Numbered from the stretch's first letter, positions 56,808-64,000 are shown. The stretch is 64,000 nt of DNA from Ferrimonas futtsuensis DSM 18154 (GCF_000422645.1 NZ_AUGL01000007.1:124001-188000), one strand, 5' to 3'. Notes: generated by a model not told the origin, from the letters alone. Program-made: numbers and translations.

Positions 56808-56824
56808 CAATCACTTAGTGATTG
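56808..56824. repeat. Perfect palindrome after the recombinase genes
   Basis: CAATCACT-t-AGTGATTG (56808-56824) lies between the convergent recombinase module and XRE gene. It has no T-tract, so it may be a recombination or protein-binding site rather than a terminator. Confidence 0.5.
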
Positions 56825-56868
56825 CACCCCTTCGAGTTCCAGCTATTCATGCCAAATACAGATATCTT

Positions 56869-57177
56869 CTAATCTTTGCCTTTGATCTTTTCTAGAAGCG
56901 AACGTCTCTCTTGCTCAGTCATTCCCTCTATCAGTCGTATTAGCTCCGCAGAAGACTCTGCTTGACAGAAGAAGTACGCAACCGGCACACCCAACTCCTT
57001 GGCTATTCGTTCCAACGCCTCGAAATCTGGAGTATGACGCCCCTTTTCATAATGATTCATGCGGCTGCTTGCAGAGCTTGGCTCCAGACCAATTCTGAGG
57101 CCCAGTTCCCTTTGGCTGATGCCAATCTTCTGTCGTGCCTGCTTAAGACGGATAGGCAGGGGGTTACGGTTTTGCAC
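56869..57177 (-). CDS. XRE-family transcription regulator
   Basis: This 102-residue protein has an N-terminal HTH (IRLKQARQKIGISQRELGLRIGLEPSSASSRMNHYEKGRHTPDFEALERIAKELG in segments), as in phage-type repressors, and a short C-terminal helix pair that may dimerise. It is divergent from the wHTH/helicase pair, and two identical palindromes lie between them. This suggests local repression of both directions. Confidence 0.9.
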   Translation of the reverse strand: MQNRNPLPIRLKQARQKIGISQRELGLRIGLEPSSASSRMNHYEKGRHTPDFEALERIAKELGVPVAYFFCQAESSAELIRLIEGMTEQERRSLLEKIKGKD

Positions 57178-57206
57178 TGACGGTTCATCTGATTTGGCCT
57201 TTGGAG

Positions 57207-57255
57207 CTTAGATTGTCTAAGTTTTACATTATTCGGTATACTTAGTAATCCTAAG
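57207..57255. promoter_or_regulatory. Twin XRE operators CTTAG-N5-CTAAG
   Basis: Two identical inverted repeats CTTAG-N5-CTAAG lie at 57207-57221 and 57241-57255; their centres are 34 bases apart, about three helical turns, which suits cooperative binding. A rightward promoter TTTACA (57223-57228), 17 bases, TAATCC (57246-57251) places its -10 inside the second operator. Both sites are in the divergent spacer of the XRE gene and the helicase module. Confidence 0.8.
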
Positions 57256-57338
57256 CATGGATGATGCAGGTGTCTACTGTGCGACACCGCGAATGGAGTA
57301 AAACTGATAGGCGATAATTATTTGATAGGTAGAATGTT

Positions 57339-57866
57339 TTGGCTAAACGTCAATCAATGAGACTTGATCCTGGCTTGGTTACACTGCTTCTAGAGCAACA
57401 ATCCGAAGCCTTCACGATGCAATCCCTAGTGAATCTTTATGCCGAAAAATTCGGCCTAGGTGATAACGCCTCGATATCCGAATTGCGAAAGTGGCTCTAT
57501 CGCCGCGTCGTGTACTTAGTCAAACGAGAGTTCTTGGTCAAACTCGCTCAAGATGGTGAAGCAGCTGAGTATCAAGTAACCTCTTTATTTAAAAAGGCAT
57601 TTCCCCAGGACCAATTGGGTTACGTTGCACACGATCTAGCCAGTTCTGCTCAATTGGATGAATTAAAGCACCGCTTAAGCCAATACCATGTTGATATGTT
57701 GGCTTGCGCTGGCGAATGCAAGGAGTACCAACGTTTAGTTACTGAGTTCCCACAACTGCGCCCAGAAATCGAACAGTTACACCAGACCGCCAAAGACCGA
57801 AGCTCAGAGTTATTGGGGCAGATTCGAGCCATCAACAATCTCCTCCAACAGCCCTCACCAAACTAA
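57339..57866 (+). CDS. Winged-helix/coiled-coil protein upstream of a helicase
   Basis: This 175-residue protein has an N-terminal wHTH-like region (residues about 15-85, MQSLVNLYAEKFGLGDNASISELRKWLYRRVVYLVKREFL in parts) and a C-terminal coiled coil (about 105-170). The start is TTG 57339 with a weak AGGT upstream. Only three bases separate it from the helicase gene, so the two are coupled. It may be the DNA- or phage-recognition subunit of the pair. Family not recognised. Confidence 0.65.
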   Translation: MAKRQSMRLDPGLVTLLLEQQSEAFTMQSLVNLYAEKFGLGDNASISELRKWLYRRVVYLVKREFLVKLAQDGEAAEYQVTSLFKKAFPQDQLGYVAHDLASSAQLDELKHRLSQYHVDMLACAGECKEYQRLVTEFPQLRPEIEQLHQTAKDRSSELLGQIRAINNLLQQPSPN

Positions 57867-57869
57867 CAT

Positions 57870-59243
57870 ATGAAACTCAGATCATGGCAGAGTGAGTGCG
57901 TAGAACTTGCTCTTACACGCTTTCGTGTGCATCCCCACTTTATGTGTCTTGCTACTCCTGGTGCAGGAAAAAGTGTGATGTCAGCAGAATTAGCTGCAAA
58001 CCTCTACAGAGCAGGAATGATCGATTTCATTCTTTGTTTTGCTCCCTCAAGAGAGGTCTCAGACGGGCTCGCCCGGACATTCGAGCATCGCCTTGGAAGG
58101 CGATTTGACGGGCACATAGGTGCAATCGGCGGAGCCTACACATACCAATCAATGGCTTACCTAGGATCGAAGTTCTGGGAGATGCTTGATCGATACCGAG
58201 TATTTGTCGTCTTCGATGAAATCCATCACTGTGCAGGAGCCAACCGCAGTAATACAAACACTTGGGGCAAAGAGATACTCGAACACATTCAAGATCGAGC
58301 AGCTTACACTTTGGCACTAACCGGTACGCCATGGCGCTCAGATAAACGGCCTATCGTGCTTTCTCGCTACGGTTCGGACGGCATAAAGTGTGATTATACA
58401 TACGGCTTGCGAGATGCTGTTTTCGACAATGTCTGTCGTAAACCAAACATAGTACTTATCGACAACGACAGGCTGGCTATTGAAGAGCAAGGAGAGCGCC
58501 AAGAGTTTGCAGGTATCTCCGCTTTTTTAACTGACTCGAAAAAGGCTTACAGATCAATATTGAACAACGATGCAGCACTACACCACTGCTTAGAGCTAGG
58601 TGTTAAGAAGCTAAATCACCTCAGGAAAAGCACTCCTTCTGCTGCAGGTCTAGTCGTGGCTTCCTCCGTTTCACACGCTAGAAAGATTGAACAGATCCTG
58701 AGAGGACAACTCTCACAATCCGTGAATCTTGTAACCTACAGGGAAGAGAACCCACAGCGAATCATCAATCGATTCAGACTAGGTGATCAGCCTTGGATAG
58801 TGAGTGTGGGCATGATCAGCGAAGGCACAGACATACCCCGCATCCAAGTATGTTGTCATTTGAGCTCCGTCACCACGGAACTGTACTTTCGCCAAGTACT
58901 TGGGAGGGGCATTCGAAAAACACAAGAATGCGACGGAGAGACTTGGCTGTACACATTCGCAGAACCAAAAATCGTTGAATATGCCAATCGCATTGCCGAA
59001 GATCTTCCCGAGTATGAGGTTCTCTTTCAAGGTGCCGAGGCTAATTCGACCAAAGACGCCCCTAGACAACTGTGTACTTTAATGCCAGTGACCAGAAACA
59101 CTTCAAGCACTGAGGAGGCTAACCCTCTTGCAAGTGGAGAGTGGATAAGCGAAATGTTGTTGCCTAATGCTGTCGAAAAGCCACACTCGATGGAATTTCT
59201 TGGTACCTTCACTCAAAAGCTCTGTGGGCTCATCCTTCCTTGA
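57870..59243 (+). CDS. DEIH-box superfamily 2 helicase
   Basis: This 457-residue protein has both RecA-like domains of an SF2 helicase: Q-like LRSWQSECVELAL, Walker A TPGAGKS (29-35), DEIH at 116-119 (VFVVFDEIHHC), motif III-like TGTPW (151-155), motif V VGMISEGTDIPR (about 313-324) and motif VI QVLGRGIR (342-349). No nuclease or methylase domain is fused. It follows the wHTH/coiled-coil gene by three bases. Such stand-alone helicases with a partner are frequent in phage defence units; that role is inferred. Confidence 0.85.
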   Translation: MKLRSWQSECVELALTRFRVHPHFMCLATPGAGKSVMSAELAANLYRAGMIDFILCFAPSREVSDGLARTFEHRLGRRFDGHIGAIGGAYTYQSMAYLGSKFWEMLDRYRVFVVFDEIHHCAGANRSNTNTWGKEILEHIQDRAAYTLALTGTPWRSDKRPIVLSRYGSDGIKCDYTYGLRDAVFDNVCRKPNIVLIDNDRLAIEEQGERQEFAGISAFLTDSKKAYRSILNNDAALHHCLELGVKKLNHLRKSTPSAAGLVVASSVSHARKIEQILRGQLSQSVNLVTYREENPQRIINRFRLGDQPWIVSVGMISEGTDIPRIQVCCHLSSVTTELYFRQVLGRGIRKTQECDGETWLYTFAEPKIVEYANRIAEDLPEYEVLFQGAEANSTKDAPRQLCTLMPVTRNTSSTEEANPLASGEWISEMLLPNAVEKPHSMEFLGTFTQKLCGLILP

Positions 59244-59298
59244 ACCTAAAAAAGCATGAGCACACCCACACTTTAACGAAGATGCATACCCATACCCC

Positions 59299-59362
59299 TG
59301 ACCGACAAGCCGGGTTCTGTCGTGAACAATCATTCCTCTAGGCCCAGGCTCTAGCGCCTAAT
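59299..59362 (-). ncRNA. rnpB: 3'-end fragment of RNase P RNA (rnpB), probable attachment-site relic
   Basis: Read on the minus strand, 59349-59299 gives GCCTAGAGGAATGA, CACGACAGAACCCGGCTT and GTCGGTCA in order, the conserved 3' end of bacterial type A RNase P RNA (E. coli reads GCCTAGATGAATGA, CACGACAGAACCCGGCTT, ATCGGTCA). A hairpin AGGC-GCTAGA-GCCT (about 59359-59346) may be the preceding helix. The remaining roughly 300 nucleotides of the RNA are missing. Elements that integrate at the 3' end of an RNA gene carry such a copy to rebuild the gene, so this looks like a displaced attachment site. It is not a working rnpB. Confidence 0.8.
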
Positions 59363-59400
59363 GCTTCGCAGTGTACCCAAGCGTGTACCAACCAACATAT

Positions 59401-60417
59401 TTAAGTTTCAGCCCAGTTTGGAGCAAGACCCAAGTCATTGAAAACACGCTGCAACAGAACAAAATCAAATGGCCAGTGATTCTTAATTGCAATCGTGAAA
59501 CGATAGGACAAAAAATAGACAAGCAAGATGAAGGGCGATTTGAATTCAATCCCTGCTTCAGCCCCAATGTGACCCTTAATTCTTTCAGCAATGAACAGAT
59601 TCTCAGGCTCATCGAGAAACGTCTGAAATGCCTCGACAGATGTTCTTGCTAGCAGTTCTCTAAGTGCATCAATAAACAGTTCGCTGTTTTTGTTTTCGTA
59701 CAGCATTTCACAGTCAGACAGCCTTACTTCAGATTCTTCGTTAACTGCTTCGAGCCAACGCTTTACGTCTATCGACGCCTCTTCCAAGGCCCTTTTAGCG
59801 TTGCAAAGTAAGTCATCCGTTGTTTCCATCAAAGCCATGCTTTTTGCAAAGCAACGATGAACTTCTGGAGATGCCTTTATGTTGCCTTTGTAGATAGTGT
59901 CATGAGCGAGCTCTGCATAAGCATGCTGAAGCAAAGTCCTTAGTTGAACTTCGCAAGGCGTTCCCGCCTTAACATCAACCCCTTGATACTGAAAGTCATT
60001 TGCCGCCTTCACTATGTAATGAACGGATTGATAATCAAACATCCTAGGGTCATCATCTTTCCACTCATCAAACTCTTTATCTTTCGAGTAAGACCAAGCA
60101 TCACTGGATTCAACGATGTTAGACAGCAGGTCAAGCTGCTCAGTAAGCAGAACAACAAACCTGATACCAGCCTTGTCCGTAATCTCCCTATATGGGTCCC
60201 TATACCTTCCCCGCTTCCGTATAAAGGCTTTGGCTACTAGCGAGTCTACTGTCTTTACTCGTCCCGTTGGAGGTATCTTGACGCACTCATAGTATGCGGC
60301 TTGAGTTTTAAGCCGCCCCTTGATTGACCCGTTGATTGTTTCCTTTACAAAGTCAGCCCACGCTTGGTACATGGGCCTTTCTGACTCATAAAGTGCAATA
60401 AAATCAGCTTGATTCAT
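59401..60417 (-). CDS. RelA/SpoT-domain nucleotidyltransferase, island cargo
   Basis: This 338-residue protein has a RelA/SpoT synthetase-like domain at about 45-180: GRVKTVDSLVAKAF with R53, DPYREITDKAGIRF with D81, DYQSVHYIV (128-136) and PCEVQLRTLLQHAYAELAHD with E156, H165 and H172. The acids needed for pyrophosphate transfer are present, so it may make (p)ppGpp-like alarmones or pyrophosphorylate tRNA, as toxSAS/CapRel toxins do. No HD hydrolase, TGS or ACT domain is present; a 150-residue helical C-terminus follows. It starts one base after the NA37-like gene stop. Confidence 0.85.
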   Translation of the reverse strand: MNQADFIALYESERPMYQAWADFVKETINGSIKGRLKTQAAYYECVKIPPTGRVKTVDSLVAKAFIRKRGRYRDPYREITDKAGIRFVVLLTEQLDLLSNIVESSDAWSYSKDKEFDEWKDDDPRMFDYQSVHYIVKAANDFQYQGVDVKAGTPCEVQLRTLLQHAYAELAHDTIYKGNIKASPEVHRCFAKSMALMETTDDLLCNAKRALEEASIDVKRWLEAVNEESEVRLSDCEMLYENKNSELFIDALRELLARTSVEAFQTFLDEPENLFIAERIKGHIGAEAGIEFKSPFILLVYFLSYRFTIAIKNHWPFDFVLLQRVFNDLGLAPNWAET

Positions 60418-60418
60418 C

Positions 60419-61486
60419 TTACTGTTGCTCGGTGAGCTGTCCCTGAATCCGAACCGTAGTATGCTCCGCAGTTGACTCTAAGATGGTAATCATCTCTTCA
60501 AAAGATTCTGCTGGAGCAGTCAATTTAACACTAGTTGAAAAATTCATCTTCCGCGTTGCTAATCTGCGTTTGATAAGCTGAGTATCTTTCTGAATGGCAT
60601 TCTGAGGGAAGTTCTTGTTTCTCATGAAGAAGCTGTAATCATCCCTTAACTCCTCATTCATAAACTGCTCTGCAAAGCCTGCCACATGAATCGTGGTCCC
60701 TTGGTCTGTTTTGAGATAAGTATTCAACGCCTGCTGCAGGTCTACTTTCATCTCATTTGAAATGTCAACGTCACCGATAAACTCTTTGGTATACTCAAAA
60801 AAGTCTCTAGTACGCTGCTCTGCGTTCTCAGGGATTCTTAAGCCCAGAAAGCTAGAATAGAAGTAACGGGCAGCCTTCCTGTCATCCTTGGCCTTGATGT
60901 TGCTATCAAACACATACGCCTCAAAGTCACCAGTATTGCGGGGGGACTCGCCTATGCTGTCTTGAGCCAATTCAACGAAGACACCCACTTTGTACAGCTT
61001 CGCTTGAGGTGTAAGGATAAGGCTTTCGATATACTCAATCAGAACCCTGTCATCTACTTCCTTTTCTATGAATCCTGCTTGCTGCTCCGCTTTGACAATG
61101 AACAAACATCGTTTATTTGAAGCTCCCGCAGTACCTTCAATAATAACCAAGGTACCTCCAGGCCAACTGCGATTAGTGTGCGCAGCGGTATGCAGCCTTG
61201 CGATTTCTGCGGAGTTGCTGATGAATTCTTCGGCACTTACACCAAGCAATCGCGTAGCCTGATGGAAACAGCCCACCTCACCAGTTTGAGCAACATCCAT
61301 CTGTAAACTGTGAGAGTTTGAACCCAGAACCTTAGTGATGCGCTCTTCTAATTTCTGACGCCCATTGACAGCCAGCTCTGTGAGTGAAGTACTCAGAAAG
61401 GGTTCAACAGCTCCTTCTTCATCAGGCTGATAAACGTTATGAAGGATGACTCTAGAAAAGCTTAAGTTCTTGAATTCGAATGACAT
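60419..61486 (-). CDS. NA37 (NdpA/YejK)-like nucleoid-associated protein, island cargo
   Basis: This 355-residue protein has the general layout of the 37-kDa nucleoid-associated family (E. coli YejK, 335 residues): IEYIESLILTPQAKLYKVGVF, FEAYVFDSNI, then a core RYFYSSFLGLRIPENAEQRTRDFF and a C-terminal FAEQFMNEELRDDYSFFM region. ATG 61486 with GGAG upstream is chosen; the frame extends to 61597 without support. It is upstream of and tightly coupled to the RelA/SpoT gene, and may be its sensor or antitoxin. Assignment is by pattern and moderately certain. Confidence 0.6.
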   Translation of the reverse strand: MSFEFKNLSFSRVILHNVYQPDEEGAVEPFLSTSLTELAVNGRQKLEERITKVLGSNSHSLQMDVAQTGEVGCFHQATRLLGVSAEEFISNSAEIARLHTAAHTNRSWPGGTLVIIEGTAGASNKRCLFIVKAEQQAGFIEKEVDDRVLIEYIESLILTPQAKLYKVGVFVELAQDSIGESPRNTGDFEAYVFDSNIKAKDDRKAARYFYSSFLGLRIPENAEQRTRDFFEYTKEFIGDVDISNEMKVDLQQALNTYLKTDQGTTIHVAGFAEQFMNEELRDDYSFFMRNKNFPQNAIQKDTQLIKRRLATRKMNFSTSVKLTAPAESFEEMITILESTAEHTTVRIQGQLTEQQ

Positions 61487-61876
61487 AAATGCATCTCCGT
61501 TGCTCTTTCTTGGGGCAGCGAGTCTTCCTGACAGGCTTGAGGCGTTCTCTTGCGCTGCTCTGGCAGTACATCTCAATATGCCGATGGCAGCCGCCACAAA
61601 GAGCTGAATTAACTTGAAGTTTAAAACGGGACTAGACTATTCCTGACTCAGCATAGCCACAATAGCCTAGGTCAAACTTTTTGAATAAAAACCATACTTT
61701 TACAAACTGATAAAGACCACCAGATGGAGCCCCATATCTGCCTCTCTCCTTCCTTTTCCGGCGTACAACAGCTGAGAGTCGAACAACAACAAAGCCCAAG
61801 CAAAAGTCAATTAAAATCAACAGCTTACTCACCGACCGGAGCAAAAGAATACTCTAGATTTACTGTTGAAAAGTGG
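61487..61876. other. 390-base AT-rich region upstream of the NA37-like gene
   Basis: It holds the leftward promoter region of the NA37-like/RelA-SpoT pair and the end of the resolvase gene. A short leftward ORF (61632-61844, 70 codons) has no convincing features. I see no repeats. Confidence 0.45.
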
Positions 61877-62431
61877 CTAAGTATTACCTTTTTCAATGTT
61901 CCCTATCGTCGCGCGACTAACCCCATACTCTTTACTCAAATCCATCTTGGAAACGCCCTGAGAGAGCTTCTGACGCACTTCCTCCCTTTGTGATGGGGTT
62001 AGCTTGGGTTTGCGCCCTCCATAGTTCCCTGAGGCTACCTTGCCCTCCTGCGTGCGGGATACAATGAAGTTTCTCTCCATCTCAGCAAACATCCCTAGAA
62101 GTTGAATCATCGCAGTATTCATAGGTTCACTGTTGGCTGTATCAATGTTCTGGTCGATAGCTACCAGATTCACTCCTTTATCTCTCAGTGATTCAATGGT
62201 CACGAGTACCTGCGAGAGGGAACGCCCAAACCTATCCAGCTTGGTAACAACCACTGTGTCACCCTCTCTTGCGTATGCCATCAGTTCATCTAAGGCTGCC
62301 TTGTTAGTATCAGCCTTACCTGAGCGCTTTCCCTGAAACACCCTCTCACATCCATATTCACTCAACCGCTCAACCTGAATGGTTAAGTCCTGCTGAACAG
62401 AGCTGACTCTCGCGAATCCCAACAAAGCCAT
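61877..62431 (-). CDS. Serine resolvase/invertase
   Basis: This 184-residue small serine recombinase has the nucleophile S10 in the FARVSSVQQD motif, the catalytic region VVVTKLDRFGRSLSQVL, the long E helix region EMERNFIVSRTQEGKVASG and a C-terminal HTH (TPSQREEVRQKLSQGVSKMD, KEYGVSRATIGNI). It is of the Tn3 resolvase/Hin group. No transposase is adjacent. Inverted TTGACA/TGTCAA sites beside its start are possible res or regulatory sites. Confidence 0.93.
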   Translation of the reverse strand: MALLGFARVSSVQQDLTIQVERLSEYGCERVFQGKRSGKADTNKAALDELMAYAREGDTVVVTKLDRFGRSLSQVLVTIESLRDKGVNLVAIDQNIDTANSEPMNTAMIQLLGMFAEMERNFIVSRTQEGKVASGNYGGRKPKLTPSQREEVRQKLSQGVSKMDLSKEYGVSRATIGNIEKGNT

Positions 62432-62432
62432 A

Positions 62433-62550
62433 TTGACACCCCTCCAACTGTCAAAATCTTTTGAGATTTTAACATCTGTCGCCAGGGTGCCAGAAACTCA
62501 TATCCGAGTGGTTGTGACAGTGTCAACTTGACTGGGAAGAGTTTTTGACA
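62433..62550. repeat. Candidate res/regulatory sites of the serine resolvase
   Basis: TTGACA (62433-62438) pairs with TGTCAA (62449-62454), and TGTCAA (62521-62526) with TTGACA (62545-62550); a TGACA-g-TGTCA palindrome lies at 62515-62525. Repeated inverted half-sites next to a small serine recombinase gene are typical of res sites, but the exact Tn3 subsite consensus is not met. Confidence 0.45.
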
Positions 62551-63067
62551 CACCTGATGCACATCAACATTCTTGAATCTGAAGAACCCTCAGGTCTTGT
62601 CGCCTCCAACTAGTTCTATAGCAAGCATCAATTTCAGACCAAGACCACGTTAATCATCTCACATAATGTCAGCGATTCTTGCCACCACAATCCAGTCGTT
62701 GATGATAGTTACCTTCCTACAACCTGAGGCTAACCACATAGTCCCTCCAGACTTTACGGCATCTCTACAACTCCCCCATAGTCTTGGGAGTGCTGATACA
62801 AGAGCAAATCCCGAACGTCAACGGTTCATTTGAATCTGTGGGGGTATCCAGCAAAACCACAACAACAACCGGTTGATCTTTCAGCAACAACCGTGCAACC
62901 ATAAGCAACTCTGATGGCTGGGTTGTGAATTGCTATTTGATCACTCCAAGCACTGAAATCTTCGCTGATGAAAAAGCATTGTGAGAACCTGCCGTTTCAC
63001 AATCGGCGGAGCTTGGCCAAAATTGCAGCTTATGATTTTGCGACAATTTATAAATCATACAGTTAAA

Positions 63068-63113
63068 TGTTAGTGATTACTAACACAGCGCCAGTAAATT
63101 TGATTCAAATCAA
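63068..63113. promoter_or_regulatory. FNR box and palindrome upstream of the RHS-type gene
   Basis: TTGAT-TCAA-ATCAA (63100-63113) matches the FNR consensus TTGAT-N4-ATCAA in every defined base. Fifteen bases to its left is TGTTAGT-gatt-ACTAACA (63068-63085). The sites are about 185-230 bases before the RHS-type start, so they could serve a long-leader rightward promoter. This would mean anaerobic control of the secreted protein. Confidence 0.6.
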
Positions 63114-63296
63114 AATCGTAAGCGCTTAATTTAGGATTGCCTAATCTTTAGCGGTCCTTCATCAAAAATATAAATCTCAACTCAATAACCAGATGGTTCC
63201 AATTCAAATCTTTTGAAATGAGAAACCACAATAAGTCAATCATCTTCACTCACGACACAAAATCTAATGATCGATAAACACAACAAGGAGTAGTTT

Positions 63297-64000
63297 GTGA
63301 CAACTAATAAGAAGAGAGCAGTTCATGTATTGCTCATGGCAGCTTTTGCCTGCAGTGCAACTGCAATGGATAGTATAGAGCCAGGTGATTCAAGTTACCC
63401 GCAGCTAGAAGTAAGGGACTATGGGTATAACTTCCTAGAGAAGAATGACATAAAAGCCGACATCCCCACACTGACTACGAGCCTACTTGGGGATAAGATT
63501 GATTATTTTTCAGGGAGCATATCGTTTGAACAGGTTGACGTGTCTATTCCTGGTAACTTTGACATTCCAGTAAATATAACGCGAACACTGGGTGATCCAG
63601 ACGGATGGCACCGTGGAACCCGAGAGTTTGGTAACTGGAGCCTATCCATCCCACATATAAGCTCAACCTACATTACAGATAAAAGCGGCAATTACAAAAC
63701 CGCATATTGGCCTAACGGAAAAGCTTGTCGCAGTCAGCTAAACTCTAATCCTAAATTTAGTGCACAAAGCGGTAGCTTTGGCACGATTTTATGGTCCTAC
63801 TCTGCAGATGGTGACAACTACTGGAGTGGCGATTCCCTCTCAATCCCAGGTCATGGCTCGGTAAAGTTCACCGAAAAAGTAGGAGATAGCACCCATAAAC
63901 GTTACAACAAAAATAATTGGCCAGTATCCTGTTATGACACGCCTGCAGGCCATGAGGGATTTATTGTCACTACCGACAACGGCAACACCTATACTTTTAG
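63297..64000 (+). CDS. Secreted RHS/YD-repeat-type protein, N-terminal part (3' truncated)
   Basis: GTG 63297 is preceded by AAGGAG (63285-63290). The frame stays open to the window end, giving 234 or more residues. A signal peptide (KKRAVHVLLMAAFACSATAM) is followed by segments such as DKIDYFSGSISFEQVDVSIP, GNFDIPVNITRTLGDPDGW and GFIVTTDNGNTYTF, which resemble the N-termini of RHS/YD and SpvB-like polymorphic toxin proteins. Such proteins are usually long with a variable toxic C-terminus, which must lie outside the window. Export signal and island location suggest offensive cargo. Confidence 0.7.
   Translation, partial: MTTNKKRAVHVLLMAAFACSATAMDSIEPGDSSYPQLEVRDYGYNFLEKNDIKADIPTLTTSLLGDKIDYFSGSISFEQVDVSIPGNFDIPVNITRTLGDPDGWHRGTREFGNWSLSIPHISSTYITDKSGNYKTAYWPNGKACRSQLNSNPKFSAQSGSFGTILWSYSADGDNYWSGDSLSIPGHGSVKFTEKVGDSTHKRYNKNNWPVSCYDTPAGHEGFIVTTDNGNTYTF

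Larger units (their letters stand above)
62432..63296. other. 865-base non-coding region before the RHS-type gene
   Basis: No long ORF is present on either strand. The left end has repeated TTGACA/TGTCAA sites (62433-62550). A hairpin ACTCCC/GGGAGT is at 62770-62791. Farther right are TGTTAGT-gatt-ACTAACA (63068-63085) and a perfect FNR box (63100-63113). The middle (62560-62990) shows nothing clear and may be decayed sequence. Confidence 0.5.

Noticed and set aside
59299-59362. A working rnpB gene
   Set aside because: Only the last 50-64 nucleotides are present; the catalytic core of about 300 nucleotides is missing and both flanks are occupied by other sequence.
61632-61844. 70-codon leftward ORF upstream of the NA37-like gene
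   Set aside because: No ribosome binding site, no recognisable motif, and it lies in a probable promoter region; too weak to call.
62560-62990. Possible remnant gene in the 865-base gap
   Set aside because: Stop codons occur in all frames at short distance and no protein motif is visible.
50905-64000. CRISPR array or restriction-modification system in the island
   Set aside because: No regularly spaced direct repeats were seen, and no methyltransferase or nuclease motif accompanies the helicase.

Overview
The window looks like the chromosome of a facultatively anaerobic gammaproteobacterium of the Shewanella/Ferrimonas type; this is inferred from family content and gene order, not from a database search. 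Positions 1 to about 50,900 are GC-rich, densely coded core genome. From about 50,900 to the end the sequence is clearly AT-richer and is a mobile genomic island that runs off the right edge.

Core, left to right: a truncated class III nucleotidyl cyclase; oxyR divergent from a typical 2-Cys peroxiredoxin; yfbR; a membrane GGDEF diguanylate cyclase; a histidine kinase-like protein without the usual phospho-acceptor His; an ECF sigma / anti-sigma / DUF4097 operon; queG; a scramblase-like protein; a NYN-domain protein; YceH; a MATE transporter with cob(I)alamin adenosyltransferase; an ArsR regulator; and metH behind three tandem MetJ boxes. Then come a TetR/DHFR-like pair with a palindromic operator, DUF3157, a CXXCH protein, a duplicated DUF417 membrane protein, a dicarboxylate/amino-acid symporter, a thioesterase, a SYLF-domain protein and a secreted RelA/SpoT-fold protein. 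An ECF11-type sigma/ChrR pair follows, with DUF2878, chalcone-isomerase-like and DUF3833 genes and a DUF4397 lipoprotein; three matching promoters of the form TGATC-N19-TA link these units. After that lie an M28 peptidase, an ABC transporter, a porin/FMN-binding/PepSY operon behind a Fur-like box, an orphan ParA, an SDR, two methyltransferases, a cysteine-free thioredoxin-fold protein, a siroheme (Met8-like)/rhodanese/DUF2007 operon, and the conserved queA, tgt, yajC, secD, secF cluster.

Island (about 50,900 to 64,000+): four tightly packed genes form the recombination module: three proteins with tyrosine-recombinase signatures plus a small HTH/coiled-coil protein. The layout resembles Tn554 TnpABC and the Gamma-Mobile-Trio (GMT) elements, which are known to carry anti-phage and toxin cargo. 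The cargo here is an XRE regulator with two identical CTTAG-N5-CTAAG operators in front of a winged-helix/coiled-coil protein and a DEIH-box SF2 helicase; a 3'-terminal fragment of RNase P RNA (rnpB), probably a former attachment site; an NA37 nucleoid-associated-like protein coupled to a RelA/SpoT-domain protein; a serine resolvase with nearby repeated half-sites; and the start of a secreted RHS/YD-type protein preceded by a perfect FNR box.

The best candidates for an undescribed system are the NA37-like + RelA/SpoT pair and the XRE / wHTH-coiled-coil / DEIH-helicase unit. The rnpB relic suggests that the island is composite.
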